From CAYPYI01 sp964415085 (GTDB taxonomy: Bacteria > Bacillota > Clostridia > Tissierellales > Tissierellaceae), in assembly GCA_964415085.1 (NCBI GenBank), contig CAYPYI010000061.1, forward strand, positions 1-8,496: a stretch of DNA of 8,496 nt. Reading direction: 5' to 3'. The notes under the pieces are model-generated. The model was not told the DNA's origin and did no database searches. It saw nothing but the letters and a program-made list of their open reading frames with translations. Position 1 is the first letter of the stretch, and each line of letters opens with the position of its first letter. Positions 1 to 7,880 of the stretch are shown piece by piece. A program made the translations under genes and the position numbers.

Positions 1-243
1 TGGGATATAAGCTGCAACTTCTTCTCCATTTGTTAATCTAACTCTTGCTACTTTTCTTAAAGCTGAGTTAGGTTTTTTAGGCATCACTGTTCTAACAGAA
101 ACACACACACCTCTTTTTTGTGGAGAATGTACAGTTGTAGTTTTTTTATTAAGAGTATTGTAATTAACTCCTAATGCAGGTGATTTAGATTTATGAGTAA
201 CTTTCTTTCTACCTTGTTTTACTAACTGATTAATCGTTGGCAT
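1..243 (-). CDS. rpsL: 30S ribosomal protein S12, N-terminal 81 residues (3' end outside window)
   Basis: S12 sits at the decoding centre of the small ribosomal subunit and helps monitor codon-anticodon pairing. The visible 81 residues start MPTINQLVKQGRKK, continue through SPQKRGVC (40-47) and PKKPNSALRKVARVRLTNG (55-73) and reach AAYIP at the window edge. About 55-60 C-terminal residues, including the second conserved loop, are missing. The ATG at 241-243 is preceded by AAGGAGGTG (249-257) with a 5-base gap, an excellent ribosome binding site. The gene lies 27 bases after ybxF, so the two are co-transcribed. Lys56 is the position where streptomycin-resistance substitutions occur (Lys43 in E. 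coli numbering with Met) and is wild type here. Odd: the usual CTRV-x-T-x-T before PKKP reads CVSVRTVM (47-54), and the usual GIEVTAYIP reads GEEVAAYIP (73-81). Identity is certain; the meaning of the variants is not known. Confidence 0.97.
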   Translation of the reverse strand, partial: MPTINQLVKQGRKKVTHKSKSPALGVNYNTLNKKTTTVHSPQKRGVCVSVRTVMPKKPNSALRKVARVRLTNGEEVAAYIP

Positions 244-270
244 CAAAGCACCTCCTTATTTTTATACTAT

Positions 271-513
271 TTATTTTAGTAACGCCGCAATTGCAGCGTT
301 AATATCAATTTTACAAGCGTCACCAAGCTCTTCCATGGTTTCCACTTCTACTACTTCAACATCATTTTGAATGCAGGTATTAACTATATCTGCGGTAACT
401 TCTTTGTCTGCATCTTTTGCAAAAAACAAAATTTCTATTTCATCAGATTCAAGTGCTTTTTGCACCTGTTTTACTCCAACTACTTTATTATCGGCACTAA
501 GCCTCAATGTCAT
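271..513 (-). CDS. ybxF: L7Ae/L30e-family K-turn RNA-binding protein (YbxF type)
   Basis: This 80-residue protein belongs to the L7Ae/L30e/S12e/Gadd45 superfamily. Bacterial members such as Bacillus subtilis YbxF bind kink-turn RNA and are ribosome-associated; their exact physiological role is not settled. The family's RNA-contacting segment is visible as VGVKQVQKALES (12-23), followed by the core strand and helix FFAKDADKEVT (30-40), which matches the AKDAD signature. The C-terminal part reads METMEELGDAC-like (TMEELGDAC at 59-67), where relatives have LGxACGI; here a Lys (68) replaces that Gly. The ATG at 511-513 has a strong ribosome binding site, AAAGGAGGGAG, just upstream (519-529). The position between rpoC and rpsL is the classical Bacillota location, which supports the call. 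Length is normal for the family. It is probably expressed from the promoter overlapping the end of rpoC as well as by read-through from rpoBC. Confidence 0.9.
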   Translation of the reverse strand: MTLRLSADNKVVGVKQVQKALESDEIEILFFAKDADKEVTADIVNTCIQNDVEVVEVETMEELGDACKIDINAAIAALLK

Positions 514-537
514 AAACTCTCCCTCCTTTTAAACATT

Positions 538-575
538 CCAAAGATTATGTGCTTATTTCGTCACATAATCTTTGG
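538..575 (-). promoter_or_regulatory. Perfect 14-bp inverted repeat in the ybxF leader
   Basis: The arms CCAAAGATTATGTG (538-551) and CACATAATCTTTGG (562-575) are perfectly complementary across a 10-base loop (552-561). Read on the minus strand, the stem is followed by AATGTTTAAAAGGAGG and not by a run of T, so it does not look like an intrinsic terminator in either direction. It ends 7 bases before the A-rich start of the ybxF Shine-Dalgarno (519-529). In an RNA starting at the upstream promoter it would fold about 30 nt from the 5' end. Possible roles are RNA stabilisation, an RNase processing site between rpoC and ybxF, or translational control. It lacks the three-base bulge and G-A pairs of a standard K-turn. 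Confidence 0.8.
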
Positions 576-609
576 GTAAGAGTTTTAATTTAAGTTTACA
601 CACCATAGT

Positions 610-638
610 ATAATATCACTAGTTACCAATACTGTCAA
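610..638 (-). promoter_or_regulatory. Housekeeping-sigma promoter for ybxF-rpsL, overlapping the rpoC 3' end
   Basis: The -35 box is TTGACA (633-638, perfect) and the -10 box is TATTAT (610-615, five of six matches), with an exact 17-base spacer. The -35 lies in the codons for Ile-Asp-Ser near the rpoC C-terminus and the spacer contains the rpoC stop codon (619-621). The predicted start is near 603, giving a leader of about 90 nt that contains the 14-bp inverted repeat. The -10 region GTGATATTATA is identical to that of the rpoB promoter at 8031-8059. The call rests on sequence match alone. Confidence 0.75.
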
Positions 639-3600
639 TATCCTTTTCTTCTAATATCTCTAAATTTTCCTTAGCAACTACTTCTACATTCTTGTATTTG
701 TTCATTGCTGTACCTGCTGGAATTAATTTACCGATTATTACATTTTCTTTAAGTCCTACTAGATGGTCAACTTTTCCTTCAATTGCAGCTTCCGTTAAAA
801 CTCTTGTAGTTTCTTGGAAAGATGCAGCGGATAAGAATGATTCTGTCGATAAAGAAGCTTTCGTTATACCTAATAAAGCACGTCTACCTGTTGCAGGTTG
901 TAGATCTTTTTCAATTGCTTCTTCATTTTTAGCTTCAAACTCATGGAAATTAGTTAAACTTCCTGGTAATAAATCAGTATCTCCTGAATCTTCTATTGTA
1001 ACTTTAGACAACATTTGTCTAATAATTATCTCTACGTGTTTATCATTTATATCTACACCTTGTAGTCTATAAACTCTTTGAACTTCTTTAATAATGTAGT
1101 TTTGAACACCTTCTACACCTTTAATTTTTAATATATCATGTGGGTTTACTGAACCTGCTGTTAATTCGTCTCCGGCTTCAACATAGTCTCCCTCTTTAAC
1201 TTTTAACATAGCTCCATATACCACACCATAAGTTGCTGTTTCTCCTGATGGAGATTCAACAATAACTTCTTTTTTCTTTTTATTTTCAGTTATTCTAACT
1301 CTACCTGATATTTCAGAAATAACAGCAAGTCCTTTAGGCTTTCTAGCTTCAAATAACTCCTCGATTCTTGGTAAACCCTGAGTTATATCCGCTGCCGCTG
1401 CTACCCCACCTGTATGGAAAGTTCTCATTGTTAACTGAGTACCCGGTTCACCTATTGATTGAGCCGCTATAATTCCTACAGCTTCTCCTATACCAACCGG
1501 TTCTCCTGTTGCAAGGTTTCTACCGTAGCAGTGTGAACATACTCCGTGTTTACTCTTACAACCTAATACAGATCTTATCTTAACTTTTTGAACTCCTGAA
1601 TCTTCTATTACTTGAGCTGCAATATCTGATATCATTTCATTTTCCTTAACTAATACTTCTCCAGTTTCTGGATGAACAATATCTTCAAATGCATATCTTC
1701 CTTCAATTCTGTCTTTTAAGTCTTCTATAACTTCATTTCTATCAGCAAATTTTTCAGCAACGATATATTTATCAGTTTGACAATCTATCTCTCTAACAAT
1801 TACGTCCTGGCTGACATCAACAAGTCTTCTTGTTAAGTAACCTGAATCCGCTGTTCTTAGCGCTGTATCTGCAAGTCCCTTTCTGGAACCGTGAGTTGAA
1901 ATGAAGAAATCAAGTACATTAAGTCCTTCCCTGAAGTTTGCAGTTATAGGTACTTCTATAGTTCTACCGCTGGCACTAGCCATAAGTCCCCTCATACCTG
2001 CTAACTGTCTAATTTGGTTTTTACTACCTCTCGCACCAGATACAGCCATCATATACATGTTATTTCCATGGTCTAATCCTGCCATCAATACATCTGTTAC
2101 TTTATCAGTAGTGCTATTCCAAATCTCTATTACTTTTTCATATCTTTCATCATCAGATATTAATCCTCTTCTGTAAGATCTTTCAAATTTTTCAACTTCT
2201 TTTTTTGCTTCTTCTATCATTTGATGCTTTTCTTTTGGAACCCATATATCTCCAACAGATACTGTTATAGCACCCTTTGTTGAATAATGGAATCCTACTT
2301 CCTTAATGTGATCTAGTAAAACAGCTGTTACAGTATTTCCATGTCTTCTATAACATTTATCAACTATAACTTCTAATTTACCTTTATCTACTACTGCATC
2401 AACTTCTAAAGAATATTTATCTTTTTCTCTATCTACAAATCCAAGGTTTTGTGGGATATGCTCGTTGAAGATAAATCTACCAACAGTACTTTCCACTAGT
2501 TCACCCTTGTCGTCTTCATCTAATTTAATTCTTACCTTAACTCTTGCGTGTACATCTACATCTCCATTAAAGTAAGCTTTCATCATTTCATCATAGTCTT
2601 TAAAGTATTTCCCATCACCTTTAGCATTTTCTTTATCTATAGTTAAGTAGTAACTACCTAAAACCATATCTTGAGTTGGTGTTGTTATAGGTTTACCATC
2701 TTTTGGAGCTAGAATGTTATTTGTTGATAACATTAATAATCTAGCTTCAGCTTGAGCTTCTACTGATAATGGTAAATGCACAGGCATTTGGTCACCGTCA
2801 AAGTCAGCGTTATAAGCTGTACATACTAATGGGTGAAGCTTTATAGCTTTACCTTCTATTAACACAGGTTCAAAGGCTTGTATTCCAAGTCTATGAAGCG
2901 TCGGTGCTCTGTTTAGTAGTACTGGGTGGTCTTTTATTACAACGTCAAGAGCATCCCATACTTCCGGTCTCATTCTTTCTACCATTCTTTTAGCTGATTT
3001 AATATTGTGTGCATATTCTTTTTCAACTAATTCTTTCATAATAAATGGTTTGAATAACTCTAAAGCCATTTGTTTTGGAAGTCCACATTGATAAAGTTTA
3101 AGTTCTGGTCCAACTACTATTACAGATCTTCCTGAATAGTCAACCCTCTTACCTAGTAAGTTCTGTCTAAATCTACCTTGCTTACCTTTAAGCATGTCTG
3201 ATAAAGACTTAAGTGGTCTATTTCCTGGTCCTGTAACTGGTCTTCCTCTTCTACCGTTATCAATTAGTGCATCCACTGCTTCTTGAAGCATTCTTTTTTC
3301 ATTTCTAGTAATGATTTCTGGTGCTCCTAAATCAAGAAGTCTTTTAAGTCTATTATTTCTGTTTATTACTCTTCTATATAAATCATTTAGATCTGAAGTT
3401 GCAAATCTTCCACCATCTAATTGAACCATTGGTCTTAAGTCTGGTGGAATTACTGGAATTACATCCAGTATAATCCATTCTGGTTTATTACCTGATTGTT
3501 TAAAAGCTTCTACAACTTCAAGTCTTCTTGTTATTCTTATCTTCTTTTGTCCAGTAGCATCTTCTAGTTCTTTTCTTAACTCTTCTGATTCTTTTTCTAA

Positions 3601-4149
3601 GTTAATATTTTCTAGAAGTTCTTTTATAGCTTCAGCACCCATTCCAGCTCTAAAGCCATCAGCATATTTCTCTTTTGCTTCTCTATATTCGCCTTCTGTT
3701 AAAAGTTGTTTTTCATATAATCCTGTATCACCTGCATCTATTACTATATATGATGCAAAGTATAATACTTTTTCAAGCGCTCTTGGTGACATATCTAAGA
3801 TAAGTCCCATTCTACTTGGTATCCCTTTGAAATACCAAATATGTGATACTGGTGCTGCTAGTTCTATATGCCCCATTCTCTCTCTTCTTACTTTGGCCTT
3901 AGTAACCTCTACACCACATCTATCACAAACTACTCCCTTATATCTTACTCTTTTATACTTACCACAATTACATTCCCAATCTTTTGTTGGTCCAAATATT
4001 TTTTCACAGAATAAACCTTCTTTTTCAGGTTTTAAAGTTCTGTAATTAATAGTTTCAGGTTTTTTAACCTCACCTTTAGACCATTCTCTAATTTTTTCCG
4101 GGGATGCTAATCCTATTCTTATTGATTCAAAAGTATCTAATTCAAACAA
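619..4149 (-). CDS. rpoC: DNA-directed RNA polymerase subunit beta'
   Basis: This 1176-residue protein is the beta' catalytic subunit of RNA polymerase, of normal length for Clostridia and without the large trigger-loop insertion found in proteobacteria. Visible in order: the N-terminal zinc site with Cys60, Cys62, Cys75 and Cys78; the clamp and lid regions, with PPDLRPM at 235-241; the catalytic NADFDGD motif (447-453), whose three Asp bind the active-site magnesium; the bridge helix around 755-783 (GLADTALRTADSGYLTRR); the second zinc site with Cys790, Cys864, Cys871 and Cys874; and the trigger loop GTQLTMRTFHTGG (903-915), with Gln905, Met908, Arg909 and His912 contacting NTP. The start is TTG at 4147-4149: it gives the family's usual MFEL beginning, an in-frame TGA lies just upstream, and GGAG lies 9 bases before it. 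The stop is TAG (619-621). It follows rpoB by 56 bases with no terminator, so one transcript is expected. Its last codons also carry the next promoter. Confidence 0.99.
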   Translation of the reverse strand: MFELDTFESIRIGLASPEKIREWSKGEVKKPETINYRTLKPEKEGLFCEKIFGPTKDWECNCGKYKRVRYKGVVCDRCGVEVTKAKVRRERMGHIELAAPVSHIWYFKGIPSRMGLILDMSPRALEKVLYFASYIVIDAGDTGLYEKQLLTEGEYREAKEKYADGFRAGMGAEAIKELLENINLEKESEELRKELEDATGQKKIRITRRLEVVEAFKQSGNKPEWIILDVIPVIPPDLRPMVQLDGGRFATSDLNDLYRRVINRNNRLKRLLDLGAPEIITRNEKRMLQEAVDALIDNGRRGRPVTGPGNRPLKSLSDMLKGKQGRFRQNLLGKRVDYSGRSVIVVGPELKLYQCGLPKQMALELFKPFIMKELVEKEYAHNIKSAKRMVERMRPEVWDALDVVIKDHPVLLNRAPTLHRLGIQAFEPVLIEGKAIKLHPLVCTAYNADFDGDQMPVHLPLSVEAQAEARLLMLSTNNILAPKDGKPITTPTQDMVLGSYYLTIDKENAKGDGKYFKDYDEMMKAYFNGDVDVHARVKVRIKLDEDDKGELVESTVGRFIFNEHIPQNLGFVDREKDKYSLEVDAVVDKGKLEVIVDKCYRRHGNTVTAVLLDHIKEVGFHYSTKGAITVSVGDIWVPKEKHQMIEEAKKEVEKFERSYRRGLISDDERYEKVIEIWNSTTDKVTDVLMAGLDHGNNMYMMAVSGARGSKNQIRQLAGMRGLMASASGRTIEVPITANFREGLNVLDFFISTHGSRKGLADTALRTADSGYLTRRLVDVSQDVIVREIDCQTDKYIVAEKFADRNEVIEDLKDRIEGRYAFEDIVHPETGEVLVKENEMISDIAAQVIEDSGVQKVKIRSVLGCKSKHGVCSHCYGRNLATGEPVGIGEAVGIIAAQSIGEPGTQLTMRTFHTGGVAAAADITQGLPRIEELFEARKPKGLAVISEISGRVRITENKKKKEVIVESPSGETATYGVVYGAMLKVKEGDYVEAGDELTAGSVNPHDILKIKGVEGVQNYIIKEVQRVYRLQGVDINDKHVEIIIRQMLSKVTIEDSGDTDLLPGSLTNFHEFEAKNEEAIEKDLQPATGRRALLGITKASLSTESFLSAASFQETTRVLTEAAIEGKVDHLVGLKENVIIGKLIPAGTAMNKYKNVEVVAKENLEILEEKDIDSIGN

Positions 4150-4168
4150 GGAGCATTTCTCCTTTCAT
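4142..4168 (-). promoter_or_regulatory. rpoC translation-start region: TTG start, Shine-Dalgarno in a small stem, overlapping mini-ORF
   Basis: On the minus strand AAGGAG (4159-4164) is followed by loop AAATG (4154-4158) and CTCCTT (4148-4153), a perfect 6-bp inverted repeat. The first arm is the Shine-Dalgarno; the second arm runs into the TTG start codon (4147-4149), whose first two bases are in the stem. The loop contains an out-of-frame ATG (4154-4156) opening a four-codon ORF, Met-Leu-Leu-Val, which ends at a TGA (4142-4144) overlapping the second and third codons of rpoC. An ATG in the same frame at 4166-4168 would make it eight codons. No alternative rpoC start exists between the upstream in-frame TGA and the TTG. 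Confidence 0.7.
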
Positions 4169-4205
4169 AATTTATTAATAAAGTATTACAAACATTTAAA
4201 AAATA

Positions 4206-7200
4206 TTATTCTTCTTCGTCTTCCTCATTTAAGAAATCATCTGGTAGGTCATCCTTGTCTGCTCTTTTTACACCTACTGATTGTTTTTCTCTCTCTAAGT
4301 CAACACTTTCTTCTAATTTTTCTAAATCTGTAAGTTCGTCATCTACAGATTCTTGTAATTCTATTTCTTCATAATTTTCGCCCATGATTGAAATATCAAG
4401 CGCTAAACTTTGAAGTTCTTTAATCAATACCTTAAAGGATTCTGGAATACCTGGTTCTGGTATATTTTCTCCTTTTACTATAGCCTCATAAGTTTTAACC
4501 CTTCCAACGATATCGTCAGATTTAACTGTTAACATTTCTTGAAGAGTGTATGCTGCACCGTATGCTTCTAGTGCCCAAACCTCCATCTCTCCAAACCTTT
4601 GGCCTCCGAATTGAGCCTTACCACCAAGTGGCTGTTGTGTTACTAATGAGTAAGGTCCTGTTGACCTTGCATGCATTTTATCGTCTACTAAGTGATCAAG
4701 TTTCAACATATACATATATCCTACTGTAATTGGACTGTTGAATTCTTCACCTGTTCTACCATCTCTTAACATAAGTTTTCCATCTTTTGGATATCCTGCT
4801 TTTTCTAAAGCATCTTCTATGTCATGTTCGTTTGCTCCATCAAATACAGGTGTTGCTACATGCCAACCTAATTTCTTAGCTGCAAGTCCTAAATGCACTT
4901 CCAGTACCTGTCCAAGATTCATACGTGATGGTACCCCTAGTGGGTTTAATACTAATTGTATTGGTGTTCCGTCTGGTAAATATGGCATATCTTCTTTAGG
5001 TAATATTCTTGAGATTACCCCTTTGTTACCGTGTCTACCACACATTTTATCCCCAACACTAATTTTTCTTTTCGTTGCTATATAAACTCTTACTTTTCTG
5101 TTTACTCCAGCTTGTAGTTCGTCACCATTTTCTCTAGAGTAAATTTTAACATCTACAATTATACCTGATACTCCATGTGGTACTCTTAGAGACGTATCTC
5201 TAACTTCTCTTGCTTTTTCACCGAAAATAGCTCTTAATAATCTTTCCTCAGCTGTTAATTCAGTTTCTCCTTTAGGAGTAACTTTACCAACTAATATATC
5301 TTGTGGATTAACTTCTGCACCAATTCTTACTATACCTCTGTCATCAAGATCTTTTAACATATCTTCTCCAACATTTGGTATATCTCTTGTAATCTCTTCT
5401 GGTCCTAACTTTGTATCTCTTGCTTCTGATTCATATTCTTCTATATGAACTGAAGTTAATACATCCTTAATAACCAACTCTTCACTAATTAAAATAGCAT
5501 CTTCATAGTTATAACCTTCCCATGTCATGAAGGCAATTAATATGTTTTTACCTAAGGCTATTTCTCCTAAATCTGTACTTGGTCCATCAGCTATTACTTG
5601 TCCTTTTTCAATCTTTTCACCAGATTTAATTATTGGTTTTTGATTGATTGTAGTTCCTTGGTTTGATCTTTCGAATTTTAATAATTTATATTCGTCAGTT
5701 TTTCCATCTTCTCTTCTTACTATAATTCTTTCTGAACTTACTTTTTCTACAACTCCAGCATTTTTAGCTACAACTACAACACCAGAATCTTTTGCTGTTC
5801 TATATTCTATACCTGTTCCTACTATTGGCGCTTCAGCTGTAAGTAATGGAACTGCTTGCCTCTGCATGTTCGCACCCATTAGAGCTCTGTTGGCGTCATC
5901 ATTTTCAAGGAAAGGTATCATTGCTGTACCTACTGATACTATTTGTTTTGGTGAAACGTCCATGTAGTTGATTTCATTCTTAGGGAATACGTCGACTACA
6001 CCATTTCTACCCCTGGCAACAACTCTATCACTAATATATTCATAATTTTCATCTACTGGCTCATTTGACTGAGCTATTGTAAACTCATCTTCAACATCTG
6101 CAGTTAAATAGTCAATTTGACCTGTTAGTCTACCATTTTCTACTTTTCTATATGGAGCTTCTATAAAGCCATATTCATTTATTCTTGCATAAGTTGTAAG
6201 TGAAGTTATTAAACCTATATTTGGTCCTTCAGGTGTTTCTATTGGACACATTCTACCATAGTGAGAATGGTGAACGTCCCTTACTTCGAAACCTGCTCTA
6301 TCTCTACTTAAACCACCTGGTCCTAATGCAGACATTCTTCTTTTATGAGTAAGTTCTGCTAGAGGATTTGTCTGGTCCATGAATTGTGAAAGTTGAGAAC
6401 TTCCAAAGAATTCTTTTAATGAAGCTACTACAGGTCTAATGTTAATAAGTTCTTGTGGAGTTGCTACGTCTACATCTTGAGTTGTCATTCTTTCTCTTAC
6501 AACTCTTTCCATTCTAGATAGACCTATTCTAAATCTATTTTGAAGTAACTCTCCTACACTTCTTAACCTTCTGTTTCCTAAGTGGTCTATATCATCAGTG
6601 TTACCTATTCCAAAGAATAAGTTAAACTCATAATTTACACTTGCTAGTATATCATCTGGTAATATGTGTTTTGGTGATAAGTCTTTAACATTTTCTTCAA
6701 TAGCTTTTTTCAAATCTTCATCATTTTCATTTTCTTCAATAAGTTTTTTCATTAAAGGGTAGTAAACTTTTTCTCTTAAACCAAATTCATCTAGTGAAAA
6801 GTTTAATTCAAAAGCTTCTGTTGATACGAAGTTATTTCCTAAAACTCTAACTACGTCTCCCTCTTTAAGTCTTACATCAACACTATTGATACCACTATTT
6901 TCAATTTCAATAGCAATATCTCTTGTAATCATTTCTCCTTCTTTAATAAGGATTTCGCCTGTTTCATGATTAACTATATCATATGCTGCATCTAAGCCTG
7001 CTATACGATTAAATAGTGCTAATTTTTTGTTAAATTTGTATCTTCCCACTCTAGCAAGATCATATCTCCTAGGGTCGAAAAACATGTTTTCAATCATAGT
7101 TTTTGCACTGTCTAAAGTCGGTGGTTCACCTGGTCTTAATCTTTTATAGATTTCTAACAAAGCTTCTTCTTCATTCTTCGTAGTATCTTTTTCTAATGTT

Positions 7201-7856
7201 TTTAAAAGTTGCTCAGATTCCCCCATCACATTAATTATCTCTTGATCACTAGATAGGCTCATTGCCCTTAACAATATTGTTGATGGTAACTTTCTAGTTC
7301 TATCGATCCTAACAGATACAATATCATTAGCGTCTGTTTCATATTCTAACCACGTTCCTCTATTAGGTATAACTGTTGATGAATATAATCTTTTACCATT
7401 CTTTTTATCTAACTCTACAACATAATATACCCCCGGGGATCTAACTAACTGACTTACTACAACTCTTTCGGCACCATTTATTATAAATGTACCTTTATCA
7501 GTCATTAGCGGAAGGTCTCCCATAAAGACTTCCTGTTCTTTTACCTCACCCGTTTCTTTGTTAATAAGTCTTACTTTTACTTTTAAAGGTGCGGAATAAT
7601 TCGCGTCTCTTTCTCTCGCTTCTTTCTCGTCATACTTTAGTTCATTACTTACATAGTAATCAACTATTTCAAGTACTAATTCTCCAGTATAATCTTCTAT
7701 TGGAGATATATCTTCGAAAGCTTCTTTTAAGCCTTCTTTAATAAATTGTTCATATGACGCTTTCTGAATTTCTATTAAATCCGGTAGATCTAATACTTCC
7801 TCAATGCGAGAATAACTCATCCTGACGCGCTTTCCATATGTTACAGGATGTACCAT
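4206..7856 (-). CDS. rpoB: DNA-directed RNA polymerase subunit beta
   Basis: This 1216-residue protein is the beta subunit, which with beta' forms the polymerase active centre and main channel. It begins MVHPVTYGKRVRMSYSRI, the usual clostridial N-terminus. The rifampicin-binding cluster runs GSSQLSQFMDQ to SALGPGGL (485-516). Gln491, Asp494, His504 and Ser509, equivalent to E. coli 513, 516, 526 and 531, are wild type, so rifampicin sensitivity is predicted. The active-site motif GDKMCGRHGNKGV lies at 935-947, with Lys937 and Lys945 equivalent to E. coli Lys1065 and Lys1073. The conserved C-terminal block GGKAQFGGQRFGEMEVWALEAYG (1078-1100) precedes an acidic tail (DDFLNEEDEEE). The ATG at 7854-7856 has a ribosome binding site, AAGGGGG, 9 bases upstream. 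The stop is TAA (4206-4208). The gene has its own promoter and sits downstream of the rplL terminator. No frameshift or interruption is seen. Confidence 0.99.
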   Translation of the reverse strand: MVHPVTYGKRVRMSYSRIEEVLDLPDLIEIQKASYEQFIKEGLKEAFEDISPIEDYTGELVLEIVDYYVSNELKYDEKEARERDANYSAPLKVKVRLINKETGEVKEQEVFMGDLPLMTDKGTFIINGAERVVVSQLVRSPGVYYVVELDKKNGKRLYSSTVIPNRGTWLEYETDANDIVSVRIDRTRKLPSTILLRAMSLSSDQEIINVMGESEQLLKTLEKDTTKNEEEALLEIYKRLRPGEPPTLDSAKTMIENMFFDPRRYDLARVGRYKFNKKLALFNRIAGLDAAYDIVNHETGEILIKEGEMITRDIAIEIENSGINSVDVRLKEGDVVRVLGNNFVSTEAFELNFSLDEFGLREKVYYPLMKKLIEENENDEDLKKAIEENVKDLSPKHILPDDILASVNYEFNLFFGIGNTDDIDHLGNRRLRSVGELLQNRFRIGLSRMERVVRERMTTQDVDVATPQELINIRPVVASLKEFFGSSQLSQFMDQTNPLAELTHKRRMSALGPGGLSRDRAGFEVRDVHHSHYGRMCPIETPEGPNIGLITSLTTYARINEYGFIEAPYRKVENGRLTGQIDYLTADVEDEFTIAQSNEPVDENYEYISDRVVARGRNGVVDVFPKNEINYMDVSPKQIVSVGTAMIPFLENDDANRALMGANMQRQAVPLLTAEAPIVGTGIEYRTAKDSGVVVVAKNAGVVEKVSSERIIVRREDGKTDEYKLLKFERSNQGTTINQKPIIKSGEKIEKGQVIADGPSTDLGEIALGKNILIAFMTWEGYNYEDAILISEELVIKDVLTSVHIEEYESEARDTKLGPEEITRDIPNVGEDMLKDLDDRGIVRIGAEVNPQDILVGKVTPKGETELTAEERLLRAIFGEKAREVRDTSLRVPHGVSGIIVDVKIYSRENGDELQAGVNRKVRVYIATKRKISVGDKMCGRHGNKGVISRILPKEDMPYLPDGTPIQLVLNPLGVPSRMNLGQVLEVHLGLAAKKLGWHVATPVFDGANEHDIEDALEKAGYPKDGKLMLRDGRTGEEFNSPITVGYMYMLKLDHLVDDKMHARSTGPYSLVTQQPLGGKAQFGGQRFGEMEVWALEAYGAAYTLQEMLTVKSDDIVGRVKTYEAIVKGENIPEPGIPESFKVLIKELQSLALDISIMGENYEEIELQESVDDELTDLEKLEESVDLEREKQSVGVKRADKDDLPDDFLNEEDEEE

Positions 7857-7865
7857 AAATAAATT

Positions 7866-7872
7866 CCCCCTT
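7866..7872 (-). promoter_or_regulatory. rpoB ribosome binding site with a G-run core
   Basis: The site reads AAGGGGG instead of AAGGAGG, 9 bases before the ATG. One position can only form a G-U wobble with the 16S anti-Shine-Dalgarno, so it is slightly weaker than the near-perfect sites of ybxF and rpsL. It lies 8 bases downstream of the leader hairpin. Confidence 0.7.
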
Positions 7873-7880
7873 GTAAATTA

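Noticed and set aside
538..575. Reading the ybxF leader hairpin as the rpoBC terminator or as a K-turn
   Set aside because: There is no T-run on either side for termination, and the stem is uninterrupted, without the three-base bulge and tandem G-A pairs of a K-turn.
367..579. Plus-strand ORF of 70 codons opposite ybxF
   Set aside because: It lies antisense to a well-supported gene, has no good ribosome binding site or recognisable family, and looks like a shadow of the real frame.
4171..4182. Perfect palindrome TTTATTAATAAA between rpoB and rpoC
   Set aside because: It is made only of A and T, is short and lies in AT-rich spacer. It is too weak for a terminator and expected by chance.
4738..5085. 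Plus-strand ORF of 115 codons opposite rpoB (and similar ones at 692-1072, 1901-2176, 3827-4045 and 5644-5967)
   Set aside because: All are antisense to rpoB or rpoC, which are intact and highly conserved. Their composition follows from the reverse complement of the real codons.
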